Shown: in pieces, positions 49,907 to 60,111 of the stretch
Layout: every line of letters begins with the position of its first letter
How positions within the stretch are numbered: position 1 is the first letter of the stretch
Assembly: GCF_028649475.1 (NCBI RefSeq)
Contig: NZ_JAQSIP010000007.1
Span: 124,001 to 188,000, forward strand
From: Curvibacter cyanobacteriorum
GTDB lineage: Bacteria > Pseudomonadota > Gammaproteobacteria > Burkholderiales > Burkholderiaceae_C
Direction of reading: 5' to 3'
DNA: 64,000 nucleotides
Position numbers and translations under genes: made by a program
Notes under the pieces: generated by a model
What the model was told of the DNA's origin: nothing
What the model saw: only the letters and a program-made list of their open reading frames with translations
Databases searched by the model: none

Positions 49907-51205
49907 TCAATACCCCAGTTGGCGGGGCAGCCACAGCGCCAGTTCCGGGAACACCAGCACCAGCACCATGACCAGGAACATCGAGAACAGCATCCAGCCC
50001 ACCCATTGCACGGTTTCTTCCATGCGCACCTTGGCGATGCGGCAGGACACCATCAGGTTGACCGCCAGCGGCGGTGTGAACTGGCCCAGGGCCACCTTCA
50101 GCGTCAGGATGACGCCGAACCACACCGGGTCCCACTTGTAGTACTGGACGATGGGCAGCAACAGCGGCACGAAGATCAGGAAGATGGACACGCCGTCAAG
50201 GAACATGCCGACCGTGATCAGCAGCAGGATCAGCAAGGCCAGCACCCCGTACTCACCCAGGCCCGAGTTGACGATGGCTTGCGTCACCGGGTCGATCACG
50301 CCCAGCGTGGACAGCGAGAAGGCAAAGATGCCCGCCAGCGACACCACGATCAGGATCACGGCCGACAATTCGCCCGACTCGCGCAGGATCACAAACAGGT
50401 CGCGGAAGCGGATGGTGCGGTGGATGAACATGCCGACAAACAGGCCATAGAACACCGCCACCACGGCGGCCTCGGTGGGCGTGAACCAGCCCGCGCGCAT
50501 GCCGCCGAGGATCAGCACCGGCGCCGCCAGGCCCCAGACGGCTTCGCGCAGGCTTTGCCAGAACGGCGGGCGGGGCAGGGTGGACTCGAGCGCGCCCATC
50601 TGGTGCTTGCGCGACAGCCACACGGCCGGCACGATCAGCGCCAGACCCGCCAGCACGCCGGGGATCATGCCCGCGGCAAACAGCGCCGGCACCGACGCAC
50701 CGGGCACCAGCACCGAGTACACGATGAAAGCCACCGACGGCGGGATCAGGATGTCGGTGGCCGCCGCGGCGCCCACCACACTGGCCGAGAAGCTGGCCGG
50801 GTAGCCGGCGCGCGACATGGCCGCGATCATCACCCCGCCCACGGCCGCCGCATTGGCCGGGCCCGAGCCCGAGATGCCGCCCAGGAACATGGCCACCGCA
50901 ATCGCCACCAGGGGCAACATGCCGGGGCCCCGGCCGACCATGGCGACCGCAAAATTGACCAGCCGCAGCGCCACGCCCGAGCGGTCAAAGATCGAGCCCA
51001 CCAGCACAAACATCGGGATCGCCAGCAGCGGGTACTTGCCCAGCCCGGCGTAAAAATTTTGCGGCACGGCGAGCAGGCCGAACCACTGCGAATCCGCGTT
51101 CGCGATGGCGATCGCGGCCGCCCCCGCCAGGCCCAGCGAGGCGCCGATCGGCACCCCGGCCAGCATCATGGCCAGGAACACAATGAAGAGCAGGGTCGCG
51201 GTCAT
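49907..51205 (-). CDS. TRAP transporter large permease DctM
   Basis: 432 aa Na+-coupled membrane subunit with about 12 helices. Family segments are IVFLAMMLAGVPIGASLGLAGAAAI, FLGGISGSGPANAAAVGGVMIAAMSRAGYPASFSASVVGAAAATDILIPPSVAFIVYSVL, and TEAAVVAVFYGLFVG. The ATG at 51205 overlaps the DctQ stop by 4 nt and is preferred over upstream starts inside dctQ. It forms the transport path together with DctQ. Confidence 0.92.
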   Translation of the reverse strand: MTATLLFIVFLAMMLAGVPIGASLGLAGAAAIAIANADSQWFGLLAVPQNFYAGLGKYPLLAIPMFVLVGSIFDRSGVALRLVNFAVAMVGRGPGMLPLVAIAVAMFLGGISGSGPANAAAVGGVMIAAMSRAGYPASFSASVVGAAAATDILIPPSVAFIVYSVLVPGASVPALFAAGMIPGVLAGLALIVPAVWLSRKHQMGALESTLPRPPFWQSLREAVWGLAAPVLILGGMRAGWFTPTEAAVVAVFYGLFVGMFIHRTIRFRDLFVILRESGELSAVILIVVSLAGIFAFSLSTLGVIDPVTQAIVNSGLGEYGVLALLILLLITVGMFLDGVSIFLIFVPLLLPIVQYYKWDPVWFGVILTLKVALGQFTPPLAVNLMVSCRIAKVRMEETVQWVGWMLFSMFLVMVLVLVFPELALWLPRQLGY

Positions 51206-51744
51206 TCGGACGCCCCCGGCACCACGCCACGCAGGCGGCGCATGAACAGGCCAAAGGCACGCAGGGCAATCGCCAGCGAGATGATCGGCATCCACATCGA
51301 ATACCACCACTGCGGCACCCCGATGCCTGGCGAGGTTTCGCCAAAACGGTAGTCGTCCCAGACCACGCGCACGCTAAGCACCGCGATGAGGCCAAACAGC
51401 AAGGCCACCATCAGCGCGCCAAAGCAGGCCAGGCCGCGCCGGCGCGCCATCGAGCCGCTGTCGGAAAAGTATTCGATGCGGATGTGGCGGTCCCGCGCCA
51501 CCGCGCCCGAACCCGCCACCAAGGCCAGCACGATCATCAGAAAGACCGAGAACTCCTCGGTCCAGGCAAAGGACGAACTCGTGAAATAGCGCACCAGCAC
51601 GTTGGCAAAGGTGATCAGGGCCAGCGCGGCCATGATCAGCACGGTCAGCCAGTCTTCGATGGCCAGCGGCACGCGGGTGGGTTCGTCGGCTTCGGCAGGC
51701 GCGACCGGGGCAAGCTCAGGCGGCTTGGTGTCTTTGGAGGACAT
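51202..51744 (-). CDS. TRAP transporter small permease DctQ
   Basis: 180 aa membrane subunit with four helices. The conserved FANVLVRYFTSSSFAWTEEFSVFLMIVLALVAGSGAVARDRHIRIEYF segment is diagnostic of DctQ. A hydrophilic N-terminus of about 25 residues comes first. It is the first gene of the TRAP operon and has a 428-nt divergent gap upstream to rnk. Confidence 0.9.
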   Translation of the reverse strand: MSSKDTKPPELAPVAPAEADEPTRVPLAIEDWLTVLIMAALALITFANVLVRYFTSSSFAWTEEFSVFLMIVLALVAGSGAVARDRHIRIEYFSDSGSMARRRGLACFGALMVALLFGLIAVLSVRVVWDDYRFGETSPGIGVPQWWYSMWMPIISLAIALRAFGLFMRRLRGVVPGASE

Positions 51745-52172
51745 GGTGGGGCATCAGGGTTGGCAAAAGGGAGCAGCACAGGTCGACTCGCTGCGGGGCC
51801 CGGGTAGCAGCCTTGGCGATGACCGCGGGCCCAAGCAGCGGTCAATCCACCCGGCGCGCAGGGGTATTATCGTCTGACGTTTGGCGCGGACACCGGTGGA
51901 CTGTACGGTCCGCGACCCCGGCGCGGCGCGGGGTGGGCCTGGGAAGCGTTTACAAGTGGAAACACCCTTGCGGCCGCGTCTGCCTAAGATGGACGCCTCA
52001 TGACCTCTGTTCGATCCCCTTTCTGCCGCTGTGGCCTGCTGGCCGCAGATCCTCCCGCCCGGTGATTCCTTCGTTCGAGTTGGCTGAATCGCCGGGCCCC
52101 ACAGGGCGTCCCGCCCTCAGCCACCGAGCCGGCCGGTCCCTGCCGGCGCCGTCCCGCTTGAACGGATCGAAC
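51745..52172. other. 428-nt divergent intergenic region, dctQ / rnk
   Basis: No reading frame with convincing coding features. It should contain both promoters. ATTATC/GATAAT at 51866-51871 is a -10 like box on the minus strand for the TRAP operon, and TAAGAT near 51985 is a -10 like box on the plus strand for rnk, which would give a leader of about 180 nt. Neither has a good -35 partner. No riboswitch was recognised. Confidence 0.4.
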
Positions 52173-52616
52173 ATGTCCACTCCCTTGCCTTCGCGGCCTG
52201 GCGCTCCTGCCATGGCCGAACACCGTGTGCTCACCGAGCTCGATGAGGTGCGCCTGCGCCGCCTGCTCGCGCGCCAAGCCGGGCCCGAGCCCCTGGCCGA
52301 CGCCCTGTGCCGCCTGCTCGACGAGTCCGACGTCGTGCCTTCCCGTGCCATGGCGCCCCAGGTGGTGACCATGCTGTCGCGCGTCACCGTGCGCCCGATC
52401 GAGGGCGGGCCCGTGCGCAGCGTCACGCTGGTGTACCCCGCGGAGGCCCAGGCCGAACAGGGGCCGTTGTCGGTGTTGTCACCGGCTGGCCTGGCCCTGC
52501 TGGGCTGGCCTGTGGGGCAGCAGGTGCAATGGACCAAGCCCGATGGTCGTCTGGCCCGCTGGGAGATTGTGGCCATCGAGTACCAGCCCGAGGCGGCGGG
52601 CCACTTCACGGTGTGA
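52173..52616 (+). CDS. rnk: Nucleoside diphosphate kinase regulator-like protein (Rnk/GreA C-terminal family)
   Basis: 147 aa protein with the GreA/B C-terminal FKBP-like domain. The C-terminal half has [50 protein letters not shown], typical of Rnk, which binds RNA polymerase in the secondary channel but lacks the long coiled coil of GreA. The N-terminal helix pair is short ([16 protein letters not shown]). It probably modulates transcription; the link to nucleoside diphosphate kinase comes from the E. coli and Pseudomonas name. Upstream in-frame codons exist, but the family start fits this ATG. Confidence 0.85.
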   Translation: MSTPLPSRPGAPAMAEHRVLTELDEVRLRRLLARQAGPEPLADALCRLLDESDVVPSRAMAPQVVTMLSRVTVRPIEGGPVRSVTLVYPAEAQAEQGPLSVLSPAGLALLGWPVGQQVQWTKPDGRLARWEIVAIEYQPEAAGHFTV

Positions 52617-52689
52617 GCCCGGCCGGGTCCGGCGCGGATCGGTCCGGGCCCCACCCGCGGTGGCGCCAGGGATGCGAAAATCGGCGCCC

Positions 52690-53721
52690 ATGACCGACCT
52701 CCTCAAGATCACCCGCCCCGATGACTGGCACCTGCATGTGCGCGATGGCGACGCCCTCGCCACCGTGGTGCCCCACACCGCTGCCCAATTTGGCCGCGCC
52801 ATCATCATGCCCAACCTCAAGCCGCCGGTGACCACCGCCGCCCAGGCCGTGGCTTACCGCGACCGCATCCGCGCCGCCGTCCCGGCCGGGATGAGCTTTG
52901 AGCCGCTGATGACCCTGTACCTGACCGACAACCTGCCGCCCGACGAGATCGCGCGCGCCAAGGCGGCCGGTGTGGTGGCTTGCAAGCTGTACCCCGCCGG
53001 CGCCACCACCAACAGCGACGCAGGCGTGACCGACCTGCGCAAGATCTACCCGGTGCTCGAAGCCATGCAGCGTGAGGGCCTGCTGCTGCTGGTGCACGGT
53101 GAAGTCACCTCGTCCGACATCGACCTGTTCGACCGCGAGGCGGTGTTCATCGACACCCAGCTGATCCCGCTGCGCCGCGACTTCCCCGAGTTGAAGATCG
53201 TGTTCGAGCACATCACCACGCGCGAAGCCGCCGACTACGTGAGCGCGGCCGACCGCTTCACCGGCGCCACCATCACCGCCCACCACCTGCTGTACAACCG
53301 CAACGCCATCTTCACGGGCGGCATCCGGCCGCATTACTACTGCCTGCCGGTGCTCAAGCGCGAAACCCACCGCCAGGCCCTGGTGGCGGCCGCCACCGGC
53401 GGTCACCCGCGCTTCTTCCTGGGCACTGACAGTGCGCCGCACCCGGCCCACCTGAAGGAGCACGCCAGTGGTTGCGCCGGCTGCTACACCGCCCACGCGG
53501 CCATCGAGCTGTACGCCGAGGCCTTTGACCAGGCCGGCGCCCTGGGCCAACTGGAGGCGTTTGCCAGCTTCAACGGCGCCGACTTCTACGGCCTGCCGCG
53601 CAATACCGGCACCCTCACCCTGAAGCGCGAAAGCTGGACCCCGCCGGAGAGCTTTGCCTTTGGTGAAGCCCAGCTCAAGCCGCTGCGCGCCGGCGAATCG
53701 CTGCCCTGGCGCGTGGTCTGA
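52690..53721 (+). CDS. pyrC: Dihydroorotase
   Basis: 343 aa Zn-dependent amidohydrolase of pyrimidine synthesis, converting carbamoyl-aspartate to dihydroorotate. The metal ligands His14 and His16 are in [11 protein letters not shown] and the bridging carboxylated Lys is Lys99 in [13 protein letters not shown]. Later ligands appear in [14 protein letters not shown] and the Asp in LGTDSAPH. The length is that of the class II PyrC of E. coli (348 aa). The ATG at 52690 is chosen; one six codons upstream is possible. GAAAAT eight nucleotides before the ATG may be its -10 box. Confidence 0.94.
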   Translation: MTDLLKITRPDDWHLHVRDGDALATVVPHTAAQFGRAIIMPNLKPPVTTAAQAVAYRDRIRAAVPAGMSFEPLMTLYLTDNLPPDEIARAKAAGVVACKLYPAGATTNSDAGVTDLRKIYPVLEAMQREGLLLLVHGEVTSSDIDLFDREAVFIDTQLIPLRRDFPELKIVFEHITTREAADYVSAADRFTGATITAHHLLYNRNAIFTGGIRPHYYCLPVLKRETHRQALVAAATGGHPRFFLGTDSAPHPAHLKEHASGCAGCYTAHAAIELYAEAFDQAGALGQLEAFASFNGADFYGLPRNTGTLTLKRESWTPPESFAFGEAQLKPLRAGESLPWRVV

Positions 53722-53962
53722 GCGCGCGGTCCTGCGCCCCCTCGGCGATGCCGCGGGGCCAGGCCGTCCAACACCTGGGCCAGGGGCCCGGGCTTTCGCC
53801 GTGGGGGGAACTTTTGCCCCTAATATCGGCTCTTCTGACATGGCTGGCGCCCGGCCGCACAACAACACACAACAAAGCACACGGCGCGCGGTCTGTGGTC
53901 GGCTGGCCCCGGTGGGGCGGGCTGGCGGACGGGGCCTACTGTAATTTCCTGATGGAGCTTTG
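53722..53962. other. Intergenic region pyrC / htpX
   Basis: 241 nt without a credible frame. CCCCTAATAT near 53816 resembles the -10 part of a heat-shock (RpoH) promoter, which would fit htpX, but no -35 CTTGAA element is at the right distance. GGAG four to eight bases before the htpX ATG is a good ribosome-binding site. Confidence 0.35.
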
Positions 53963-54844
53963 ATGAAACGAATCCTGTTGTTGATCGCGACCAACGTCGC
54001 CATTGTGGTGGTGCTGGGCATCGTGGCCAGCCTGCTGGGTGTGAACCGTTACCTGACGGCCAATGGGCTGAACCTCGGCGCTTTGCTGGGCTTTGCCCTG
54101 ATCATGGGCTTTGGGGGCGCGTTCATTTCGCTGCTCATCAGCAAGCCCATGGCCAAGTGGAGCTCGGGGGTGCGGGTGATCAACCAGCCCCAGTCGCCCG
54201 ACGAGGCCTGGATCGTCGACACCGTGCGCCGCTTCTCCGAGCGCGCCGGCATTGGCATGCCCGAGGTCGGCATTTACGAAGGCGAGCCCAATGCCTTTGC
54301 CACCGGCGCTTTCAAGAACTCGGCCCTGGTGGCCGTCTCCACCGGCCTGCTGCAAGGCATGACGCGTGAGGAGGTTGAGGCCGTGATCGGCCACGAGGTG
54401 GCCCACATCGCCAACGGCGACATGGTCACCATGACCCTGATCCAGGGCGTGATGAACACCTTCGTGGTGTTCCTGTCGCGCGTCATCGCCTACGCGGTGG
54501 ACAGCTTCTTCCGCAAGGGGGACGACGAAGAGCGCTCGGGCCCGGGCGTGGCCTACCTGGTCAGCACCATCGTGCTCGACATCCTCTTGGGCTTCCTGGC
54601 CAGCATGATCGTGGCCTGGTTCTCGCGTCAGCGCGAGTTCCGCGCCGACGCCGGGGCCGCCCAGCTCATGGGGCGCCAGCAGCCGATGGTCAACGCGCTG
54701 GTGCGCCTGGGCGGCATGGTGCCGGGTGAACTGCCCAAGAGCGTGGCCGCGATGGGCATCACCGGCAGTCTGGGCAAGCTGTTCTCGACCCACCCGCCGA
54801 TCGAAGAACGCATTGCCCGCCTGCAAGGCCAAACGCACGCCTGA
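53963..54844 (+). CDS. htpX: Membrane zinc metalloprotease HtpX
   Basis: 293 aa inner-membrane protease of the M48 family, involved in quality control of membrane proteins together with FtsH. Two N-terminal helices ([21 protein letters not shown] and [21 protein letters not shown]) precede the catalytic domain with the zinc motif [11 protein letters not shown] (His144, Glu145, His148), the third ligand in [11 protein letters not shown], and two further helices. [15 protein letters not shown] is the usual end. The ATG at 53963 is chosen over the overlapping TTG. Confidence 0.95.
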   Translation: MKRILLLIATNVAIVVVLGIVASLLGVNRYLTANGLNLGALLGFALIMGFGGAFISLLISKPMAKWSSGVRVINQPQSPDEAWIVDTVRRFSERAGIGMPEVGIYEGEPNAFATGAFKNSALVAVSTGLLQGMTREEVEAVIGHEVAHIANGDMVTMTLIQGVMNTFVVFLSRVIAYAVDSFFRKGDDEERSGPGVAYLVSTIVLDILLGFLASMIVAWFSRQREFRADAGAAQLMGRQQPMVNALVRLGGMVPGELPKSVAAMGITGSLGKLFSTHPPIEERIARLQGQTHA

Positions 54845-55126
54845 GGCGGGACCGCATGCGCACGCCGTTGGCGCGTGCTGACCGCCCAGCGCCGATCTGG
54901 CGCGGCGGTCGGGGCCTGCCCGGCGGCGCATGCCAGGGCCCTCTGCGCCTAGGCCTCTCCACGGACTCGAGCCACTGGGGGGCGTCAGCGTCCCGTGCGT
55001 CTGGCAGCTCGCGCCCGCTTCCGTTAAGCTGCGCCCATCTTTGTTCTCTGCGTGGGGTGCGTCATGGCAGCAGGCCTTCTTTCCTGAACCCGTCTGGGGC
55101 CACGTCTGGCCCTGGGCTTTGGTCTG

Positions 55127-56698
55127 GTGTGTCTGGTCATGACCCTGGCGGCAGGGATCGGCATCTGGCGCCTGATGCAATTGCAGGCGATCGCCGATGA
55201 CCTCGGGGGTGACTCGTCCGAACGCGCCTTGCTGGCCGCCGAGTTGCACGCCATCGTGGTGATCAGCGCCAGCCGTGCCGAAACCCTCTTGCTGATCGAC
55301 AACCCGACCGCCGCGGCGCGCATCGATGCCGACCGCAAGCTCACTTCGGTCCGCTCCGCCGAAGTCCGCAAACGCCTCGAGGCGTTGGCCAGCGACGACG
55401 AATCCAAGAAACTGTTCAGCGCCCTGGACGCCGCGGGCCAGGGTTTCCGCGAAGTGAGGGACCGCCTGGTCAAGCAGCGGGCCGGGGGGCAGCCGGTGCC
55501 CGACGAGGCGATCGGCCAGAGCCTGCGGCCCGCGGCAGACCGCTATGCCGCGGCGGTGGACCAATTGGCGCAGTACCAGCGCTCGCGGGTGCAGCTGGCG
55601 CGTGACAACGCGCGCAGCAGCGAACGCCAGGGCATCACGCTGCTGGTCGCGGGCTCCTTGTTGGGGCTGGCGCTGAGCGTGCTCAGCGCGTGGCGCCTGT
55701 CGAACTCCATCCTCACCCCGGTGGCGGGGGCTTCGCGCCTGGCCGGCCACATCGCCGATGGCGACCTGACCCACGCCGCGCCCCCGGTTGATCCCCGCAG
55801 CCGTGACGAACTGCAGGTGCTGATGGGCGAACTGAGCGCCATGCAGGGCAAGCTGGTGCAGGTGGTGTCGGGCATGCGCAGTGCCAGCGCCTCGGTGGCC
55901 AATGCCAGCCACGAGATTGCCGCGGGCAACAACGATTTCTCTGCGCGCACCGAGCAGACCGCCTCCAACCTCGAGGAGGTGGCGGCCAGCATGGAAGAGT
56001 TGCTCGCGACGGTGCGCCAGAGCGCTGATGCCGCCCAGCAGGCCGAAGGCCTGGCGGGTTCGGCGAGTGCCGTGGCGGTGCAGGGGCGCGAGGTGGTGGC
56101 GCGGGTGGTGGCGACCATGGACGGCATTTCGGGGTCGTCGCGGCGCATTGCCGACATCACTGGCGTGATCGACGGGATCGCCTTCCAAACCAACATCCTG
56201 GCCCTGAACGCTGCGGTCGAGGCGGCTCGCGCGGGCGAGCAGGGGCGCGGTTTTGCCGTGGTGGCGGGCGAGGTGCGGGTGCTGGCCCAGCGCGCGGCCC
56301 AGGCCGCACGCGAGATCCGTGACCTGATCGCCTCCAGCGTGACCCAGGTCGACAGTGGGGCGCAACTGGTGCAGCAAGCGGGCAGCACCATGGCCGAGAT
56401 CGTGGAGTCGGTGGCCCGGGTGGGCACCATCATCGCCGAGCTCAGCCACTCGGCGCGCGAGCAGAGCACGGGCTTGGGGCAGGTCAATGAAGCTGTCAGC
56501 CGCCTGGACCAGATCACGCAGCAGAACGCAGCACTGGTCGAGCAGTCCGCCGCCGCTGCCCAGGGCCTGCGCCAACAGGCGCAGCAACTGGCCAACACCG
56601 TGGACAGCTTCCGGCTGCCCGCCGGGGCCGTTCTGGAGGGCGGCTTTGGCGCCCTGCCGGCGGTCGAGGCGCCGCCCGCCCGGCGTCAGCTCAGCTGA
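55127..56698 (+). CDS. Methyl-accepting chemotaxis protein with 5'-end anomaly
   Basis: 523 aa from the first usable start (GTG 55127). An N-terminal membrane helix is followed by a short periplasmic helical sensor domain (about 25-160), a second helix ([21 protein letters not shown]), a HAMP domain near 190-245, and a signalling domain with the hairpin tip [34 protein letters not shown]. The first helix seems cut: coding-like residues ([13 protein letters not shown]) continue upstream of the GTG to an in-frame TGA at 55085-55087. Seven codons before that is an ATG (55064). Either the gene has a nonsense change or the start is unusual. The 3' end overlaps the convergent gene by 13 nt. Confidence 0.8.
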   Translation: MCLVMTLAAGIGIWRLMQLQAIADDLGGDSSERALLAAELHAIVVISASRAETLLLIDNPTAAARIDADRKLTSVRSAEVRKRLEALASDDESKKLFSALDAAGQGFREVRDRLVKQRAGGQPVPDEAIGQSLRPAADRYAAAVDQLAQYQRSRVQLARDNARSSERQGITLLVAGSLLGLALSVLSAWRLSNSILTPVAGASRLAGHIADGDLTHAAPPVDPRSRDELQVLMGELSAMQGKLVQVVSGMRSASASVANASHEIAAGNNDFSARTEQTASNLEEVAASMEELLATVRQSADAAQQAEGLAGSASAVAVQGREVVARVVATMDGISGSSRRIADITGVIDGIAFQTNILALNAAVEAARAGEQGRGFAVVAGEVRVLAQRAAQAAREIRDLIASSVTQVDSGAQLVQQAGSTMAEIVESVARVGTIIAELSHSAREQSTGLGQVNEAVSRLDQITQQNAALVEQSAAAAQGLRQQAQQLANTVDSFRLPAGAVLEGGFGALPAVEAPPARRQLS

Positions 56699-58437
56699 AG
56701 CCCCAGCAGGCTTTGCGCCACCGCCTCGCCGACCTTGATGCCATCGACGCCGGCCGACAGAATGCCGCCCGCGTAGCTGGCGCCTTCACCCGCCGGGAAC
56801 AGGCCCCGGGTGTTCAGGCTCTGGTAGTCGGCGCCGCGGGTGATCTTGAGGGGGGATGAGGTGCGGGTTTCGACGCCGGTCAGCACCGCGTCGTGCAGGT
56901 CAAAGCCCTTGATCTTGCGGCCAAAAGCCGGGAAGGCTTCGCGCATGGCGCTGATCGCGTAATCGGGCAGGGCCTGCGACAGGTCGCCCATCTTCACCCC
57001 GGGTTTGTAGGACGGCTCGACCGAGCCCAGCGCGGTCGAGGGCCGACCGGCCACCAGGTCGCCCACCAGCTGGCCCGGTGCTTCGTAGTTGCTGCCGCCC
57101 AGCACAAAGGCACGTGACTCCAGCTGGCGCTGCAGCACGATGCCCGACAGCGGGTGGAAGGTGCCTTCCGCAGGCGGTTGCCAGCGGTGGTCGGGGCCCA
57201 GGGCCCATTCAAAGTCGGCGGCTTGCTTGGGGTAGTCCTGCGGATCGATGCCCACCACAATGCCGGCGTTGGCATTGCGCTCATTGCGCGAGTACTGGCT
57301 CATGCCGTTGGTCACCACGCGTTCGGGCTCCGAGGTGGCCGCCACCACGGTGCCCCCGGGGCACATGCAGAAGCTGTACACCGCGCGGCCATTGCTGGCG
57401 TGGTGCACCAGCTTGTAGTCGGCAGCCCCCAGCAGGGGGTGCCCCGCGTGGCGGCCCCAGCGGGCGCGGTCGATCAGGCCTTGCGGGTGCTCGACGCGGA
57501 ACCCCACCGAGAACGGCTTGGCCTCGAGGTAGACGCCGCGCTGGTGGAGCATGGTGAAGGTGTCACGCGAGCTGTGGCCCAGTGCCATCACCACGTGGCT
57601 GGCGGGCAGCTCGTAGCTTTGGCCGTTCTCGAGGTTCAGCACCCGCAGCGCGCGCAATTGGCGGCCCTGGGGACCGTCGGGGTCGACCACCACGTCGGTG
57701 ACGCGTTGCTGGAAGCGGATCTCGCCGCCCAGCGCAATGATCTGTTCACGCAGGGTCTCGACCACCTTGACCAGCTTGAAGGTGCCGATGTGGGGGCGTG
57801 CCGCGTAGAGGATTTCTTCGGGGGCGCCGGCCTGGACGAACTCGTTCATCACCTTGCGACCCAGGTGGCGCGGGTCCTTGATCTGGCTGTACAGCTTGCC
57901 GTCCGAGAACGTGCCCGCGCCGCCTTCGCCGAACTGCACGTTCGACTCCGGGTGCAGTACCTTCTTGCGCCACAGGCCCCAGGTGTCCTTGGTGCGTTCA
58001 CGCACCGTCTTGCCGCGCTCCAGCACGATGGGCTTGAAGCCCATCTGGGCCAGCACCAGGGCCGCGAAGATGCCGCAAGGCCCGAAGCCCACCACCACCG
58101 GGCGTTCGTTGCCGGCGCTGGGGAAGCCCTCGGGGGCGTGGCCCGGGGCCCGCCACACCATGTCGGGCGTGGGCTGGATGTGGGGGTGGTCCGCGTGGCG
58201 GGCCAGCAGCGGGGCCTCGGCCGCGCGGTCGTGCAGGGTCAGGTCGACGATGTAGACCGTCAGCAGTTCGGGCTTGCGCGCGTCGAAGCTGCGCTTGTGC
58301 ACATGCACGGTGTCGATGGCGGCCGGGGCAATGCCCAGGATCTGGGCCGCCTGGGTGCGCAGCGCCTCGATGGGCTGGGTCTGAGTGTCGGCTGGCAGCG
58401 TGGCCAGCGGCAGTTTGAGTTCGGTGAGGCGAATCAT
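56686..58437 (-). CDS. FAD-dependent dehydrogenase-like protein (COG2509)
   Basis: 583 aa flavoprotein of unknown physiological role. A nucleotide-binding segment [29 protein letters not shown] near residues 113-141 is the FAD fingerprint. [16 protein letters not shown] and [31 protein letters not shown] are typical of this family, as is the C-terminal [30 protein letters not shown]. An N-terminal domain of about 110 aa ([11 protein letters not shown]) is the usual extra module. It is probably cytoplasmic. It converges on the chemoreceptor gene with a 13-nt overlap of the coding ends. Confidence 0.86.
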   Translation of the reverse strand: MIRLTELKLPLATLPADTQTQPIEALRTQAAQILGIAPAAIDTVHVHKRSFDARKPELLTVYIVDLTLHDRAAEAPLLARHADHPHIQPTPDMVWRAPGHAPEGFPSAGNERPVVVGFGPCGIFAALVLAQMGFKPIVLERGKTVRERTKDTWGLWRKKVLHPESNVQFGEGGAGTFSDGKLYSQIKDPRHLGRKVMNEFVQAGAPEEILYAARPHIGTFKLVKVVETLREQIIALGGEIRFQQRVTDVVVDPDGPQGRQLRALRVLNLENGQSYELPASHVVMALGHSSRDTFTMLHQRGVYLEAKPFSVGFRVEHPQGLIDRARWGRHAGHPLLGAADYKLVHHASNGRAVYSFCMCPGGTVVAATSEPERVVTNGMSQYSRNERNANAGIVVGIDPQDYPKQAADFEWALGPDHRWQPPAEGTFHPLSGIVLQRQLESRAFVLGGSNYEAPGQLVGDLVAGRPSTALGSVEPSYKPGVKMGDLSQALPDYAISAMREAFPAFGRKIKGFDLHDAVLTGVETRTSSPLKITRGADYQSLNTRGLFPAGEGASYAGGILSAGVDGIKVGEAVAQSLLGLQLS

Positions 58438-58599
58438 GGGGGCCGGCTTGTGTTGATCAAGCAGAGGTCTGAAGGGAAGACCCCGATTTTAATCGGCCCG
58501 ACCGGTCTGGGGCCCGCCCGGTGGGGCCCCGGCGCCCGGCTCAACAGGGGGCGGGGGCGAATCAGGGGGCCGCGCCCAGCCCCCCCGCCGAGGCCGGCT

Positions 58600-59517
58600 T
58601 CAGGCCGGGAACAGGCCTTCGACCGACAGGTAGCGCTCGCCGGTGTCGTAGTTGAAGCCCAGGATGGTGGCGTTGGCCGGCAGTTCGGGCAGCTTCTGGG
58701 CGATGGCCGCGAGCGTGGCGCCCGAGGAGATGCCCACCAGGAGGCCTTCTTCGCGCGCGCTGCGGCGGGCGTACTCACGCGCGGCTTCGGCTTCGACCTG
58801 GATCACGCCATCGAGCAGGCTGGTGTCGAGGTTCTTGGGGATGAACCCGGCGCCAATGCCCTGGATCGGGTGCGGCGCCGGCGCGCCGCCCGAGATCACC
58901 GGCGAGGCCGTCGGCTCGACCGCAAACACCTTGAGTTGCGGGAACTGGGCCTTCAGCACGCGGGCGGTGCCGCTCAGGTGGCCGCCAGTGCCCACGCCGG
59001 TGATCAGCACGTCAATGCCTTCGGGGAAGTCGGCCAGGATTTCCTGCGCCGTGGTGCGCACATGCACGTCGATGTTGGCGGGGTTCTCGAACTGCTGCGG
59101 AATCCAGGCGCCCGGCGTGCTGGCGGCCAGTTCCTGGGCACGGGCGATGGCGCCCTTCATGCCTTTTTCACGCGGCGTCAGGTCAAAGGTGGCGCCGTAG
59201 GCCAGCATCAGGCGGCGGCGTTCGATCGACATGCTGTCGGGCATCACCAGGATCAGCTTGTAGCCCTTGACCGCCGCCACCATGGCCAGGCCAATGCCTG
59301 TGTTGCCCGAGGTCGGCTCGATGATGGTGCCGCCCGGTTGCAGCAGCCCCGACTTTTCAGCGTCTTCGATCATGGCCAGCGCAATGCGGTCCTTGATCGA
59401 GCCCCCCGGGTTGCCGCGCTCCGACTTGATCCACACCTGGGCTTGCGGCCCGAACAGGCGGTTGATGCGCACATGCGGGGTGCGGCCAATGGTCTGAAGA
59501 ATGTTGTCGGCTTTCAT
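58600..59517 (-). CDS. cysK: Cysteine synthase A (O-acetylserine sulfhydrylase)
   Basis: 305 aa PLP enzyme making cysteine from O-acetylserine and sulfide. The PLP Lys42 lies in NPGGSIKDR, the substrate loop is [12 protein letters not shown], the phosphate-binding glycine loop is [13 protein letters not shown], and [10 protein letters not shown] is the C-terminal helix start. [14 protein letters not shown] favours CysK over CysM. The ATG at 59517 has AGGAGA upstream and is chosen over upstream frames. It is divergent from rnpB. Confidence 0.92.
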   Translation of the reverse strand: MKADNILQTIGRTPHVRINRLFGPQAQVWIKSERGNPGGSIKDRIALAMIEDAEKSGLLQPGGTIIEPTSGNTGIGLAMVAAVKGYKLILVMPDSMSIERRRLMLAYGATFDLTPREKGMKGAIARAQELAASTPGAWIPQQFENPANIDVHVRTTAQEILADFPEGIDVLITGVGTGGHLSGTARVLKAQFPQLKVFAVEPTASPVISGGAPAPHPIQGIGAGFIPKNLDTSLLDGVIQVEAEAAREYARRSAREEGLLVGISSGATLAAIAQKLPELPANATILGFNYDTGERYLSVEGLFPA

Positions 59518-59602
59518 GCGGTCTCCTGAGGGGTTTGAGGTGAATGCGCGAATTCTGGCCCACTTCATTCACCTGCGGGCAACTAAGCTCATGCCCAGCG
59601 GT

Positions 59603-59608
59603 CATAAT
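59603..59608 (+). promoter_or_regulatory. Candidate -10 box (CATAAT) of rnpB
   Basis: CATAAT ends ten nucleotides before the expected 5' end of RNase P RNA, the right distance for a -10 box. No clear -35 hexamer lies 16-18 nt upstream. Confidence 0.5.
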
Positions 59609-59617
59609 CACGTCCGT

Positions 59618-60074
59618 GAAGTCAGCCAGACCGCCGCTGGTGCTAGCCGAAAGGGCGGCGACGCAAGTCGCCGTGTGGAAACACCGCACTGGAGGAACGT
59701 CCGGACTGCACAGGACAGCGTAGGAGCTAACGGCTCTCCACCGCGAGGTGAGGATCAGAGCAACAGAGACGAGTTTGGTCGAACCGGCCCGACCAGGGTG
59801 TTCTGTGGGGGTGCGGCGCAAGCCGCGTTCGGACGGGCGAGAGCCCGTCAGATCACGCGCAAGCGTGACCTCACAGCCACCTTGGTCGGTGCCCGACCAA
59901 GGTGAAACGGGCAATCTCTACGCGCAGCAATACCAAGTAGGCCAACGTTGATGTGGTTCCGCAGAGTTGGCGGGTAGGTAGCATCGAGCCGGGTGGGTGA
60001 CCCCCGGCCCAGAGTAATGGCGGTCACGCCGGGGGCAACCCCGGTGCACAGAATCCGGCTTATCGGCTGACTTC
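59618..60074 (+). ncRNA. rnpB: RNase P RNA (class A)
   Basis: Catalytic RNA that matures tRNA 5' ends. The ends pair: GAAGTCAGCC at the start with GGCTGACTTC at the end (P1). The conserved core GAGGAACGTCCGGACTGCA (P4 5' strand), GATCAGAGCAACAGA, AACGGGCAATCTCTACGC and CAGAATCCGGCTTA (3' core with the CCA-binding region) are all present in order. It has long hairpins in the middle (GGGCGAGAGCCC, CACGCGCAAGCGTG, CCTTGGTCGGTGCCCGACCAAGG), giving about 457 nt. It sits between cysK and the convergent S4-protein gene. Confidence 0.95.
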
Positions 60075-60111
60075 ACACTTTCTTGCGTTCCGACGCGCCG
60101 GGCTGGCGCGC

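Noticed and set aside
53810-53830. Heat-shock (RpoH) promoter for htpX based on CCCCTAATAT
   Set aside because: No CTTGAA-like -35 element at suitable spacing; kept only as a remark in the intergenic entry.
55015-55035. FliA-type flagellar promoter for the chemoreceptor (TCCGTTAA resembling GCCGATAA)
   Set aside because: No TAAA-type -35 element 15 nt upstream, so the half-match is not enough.
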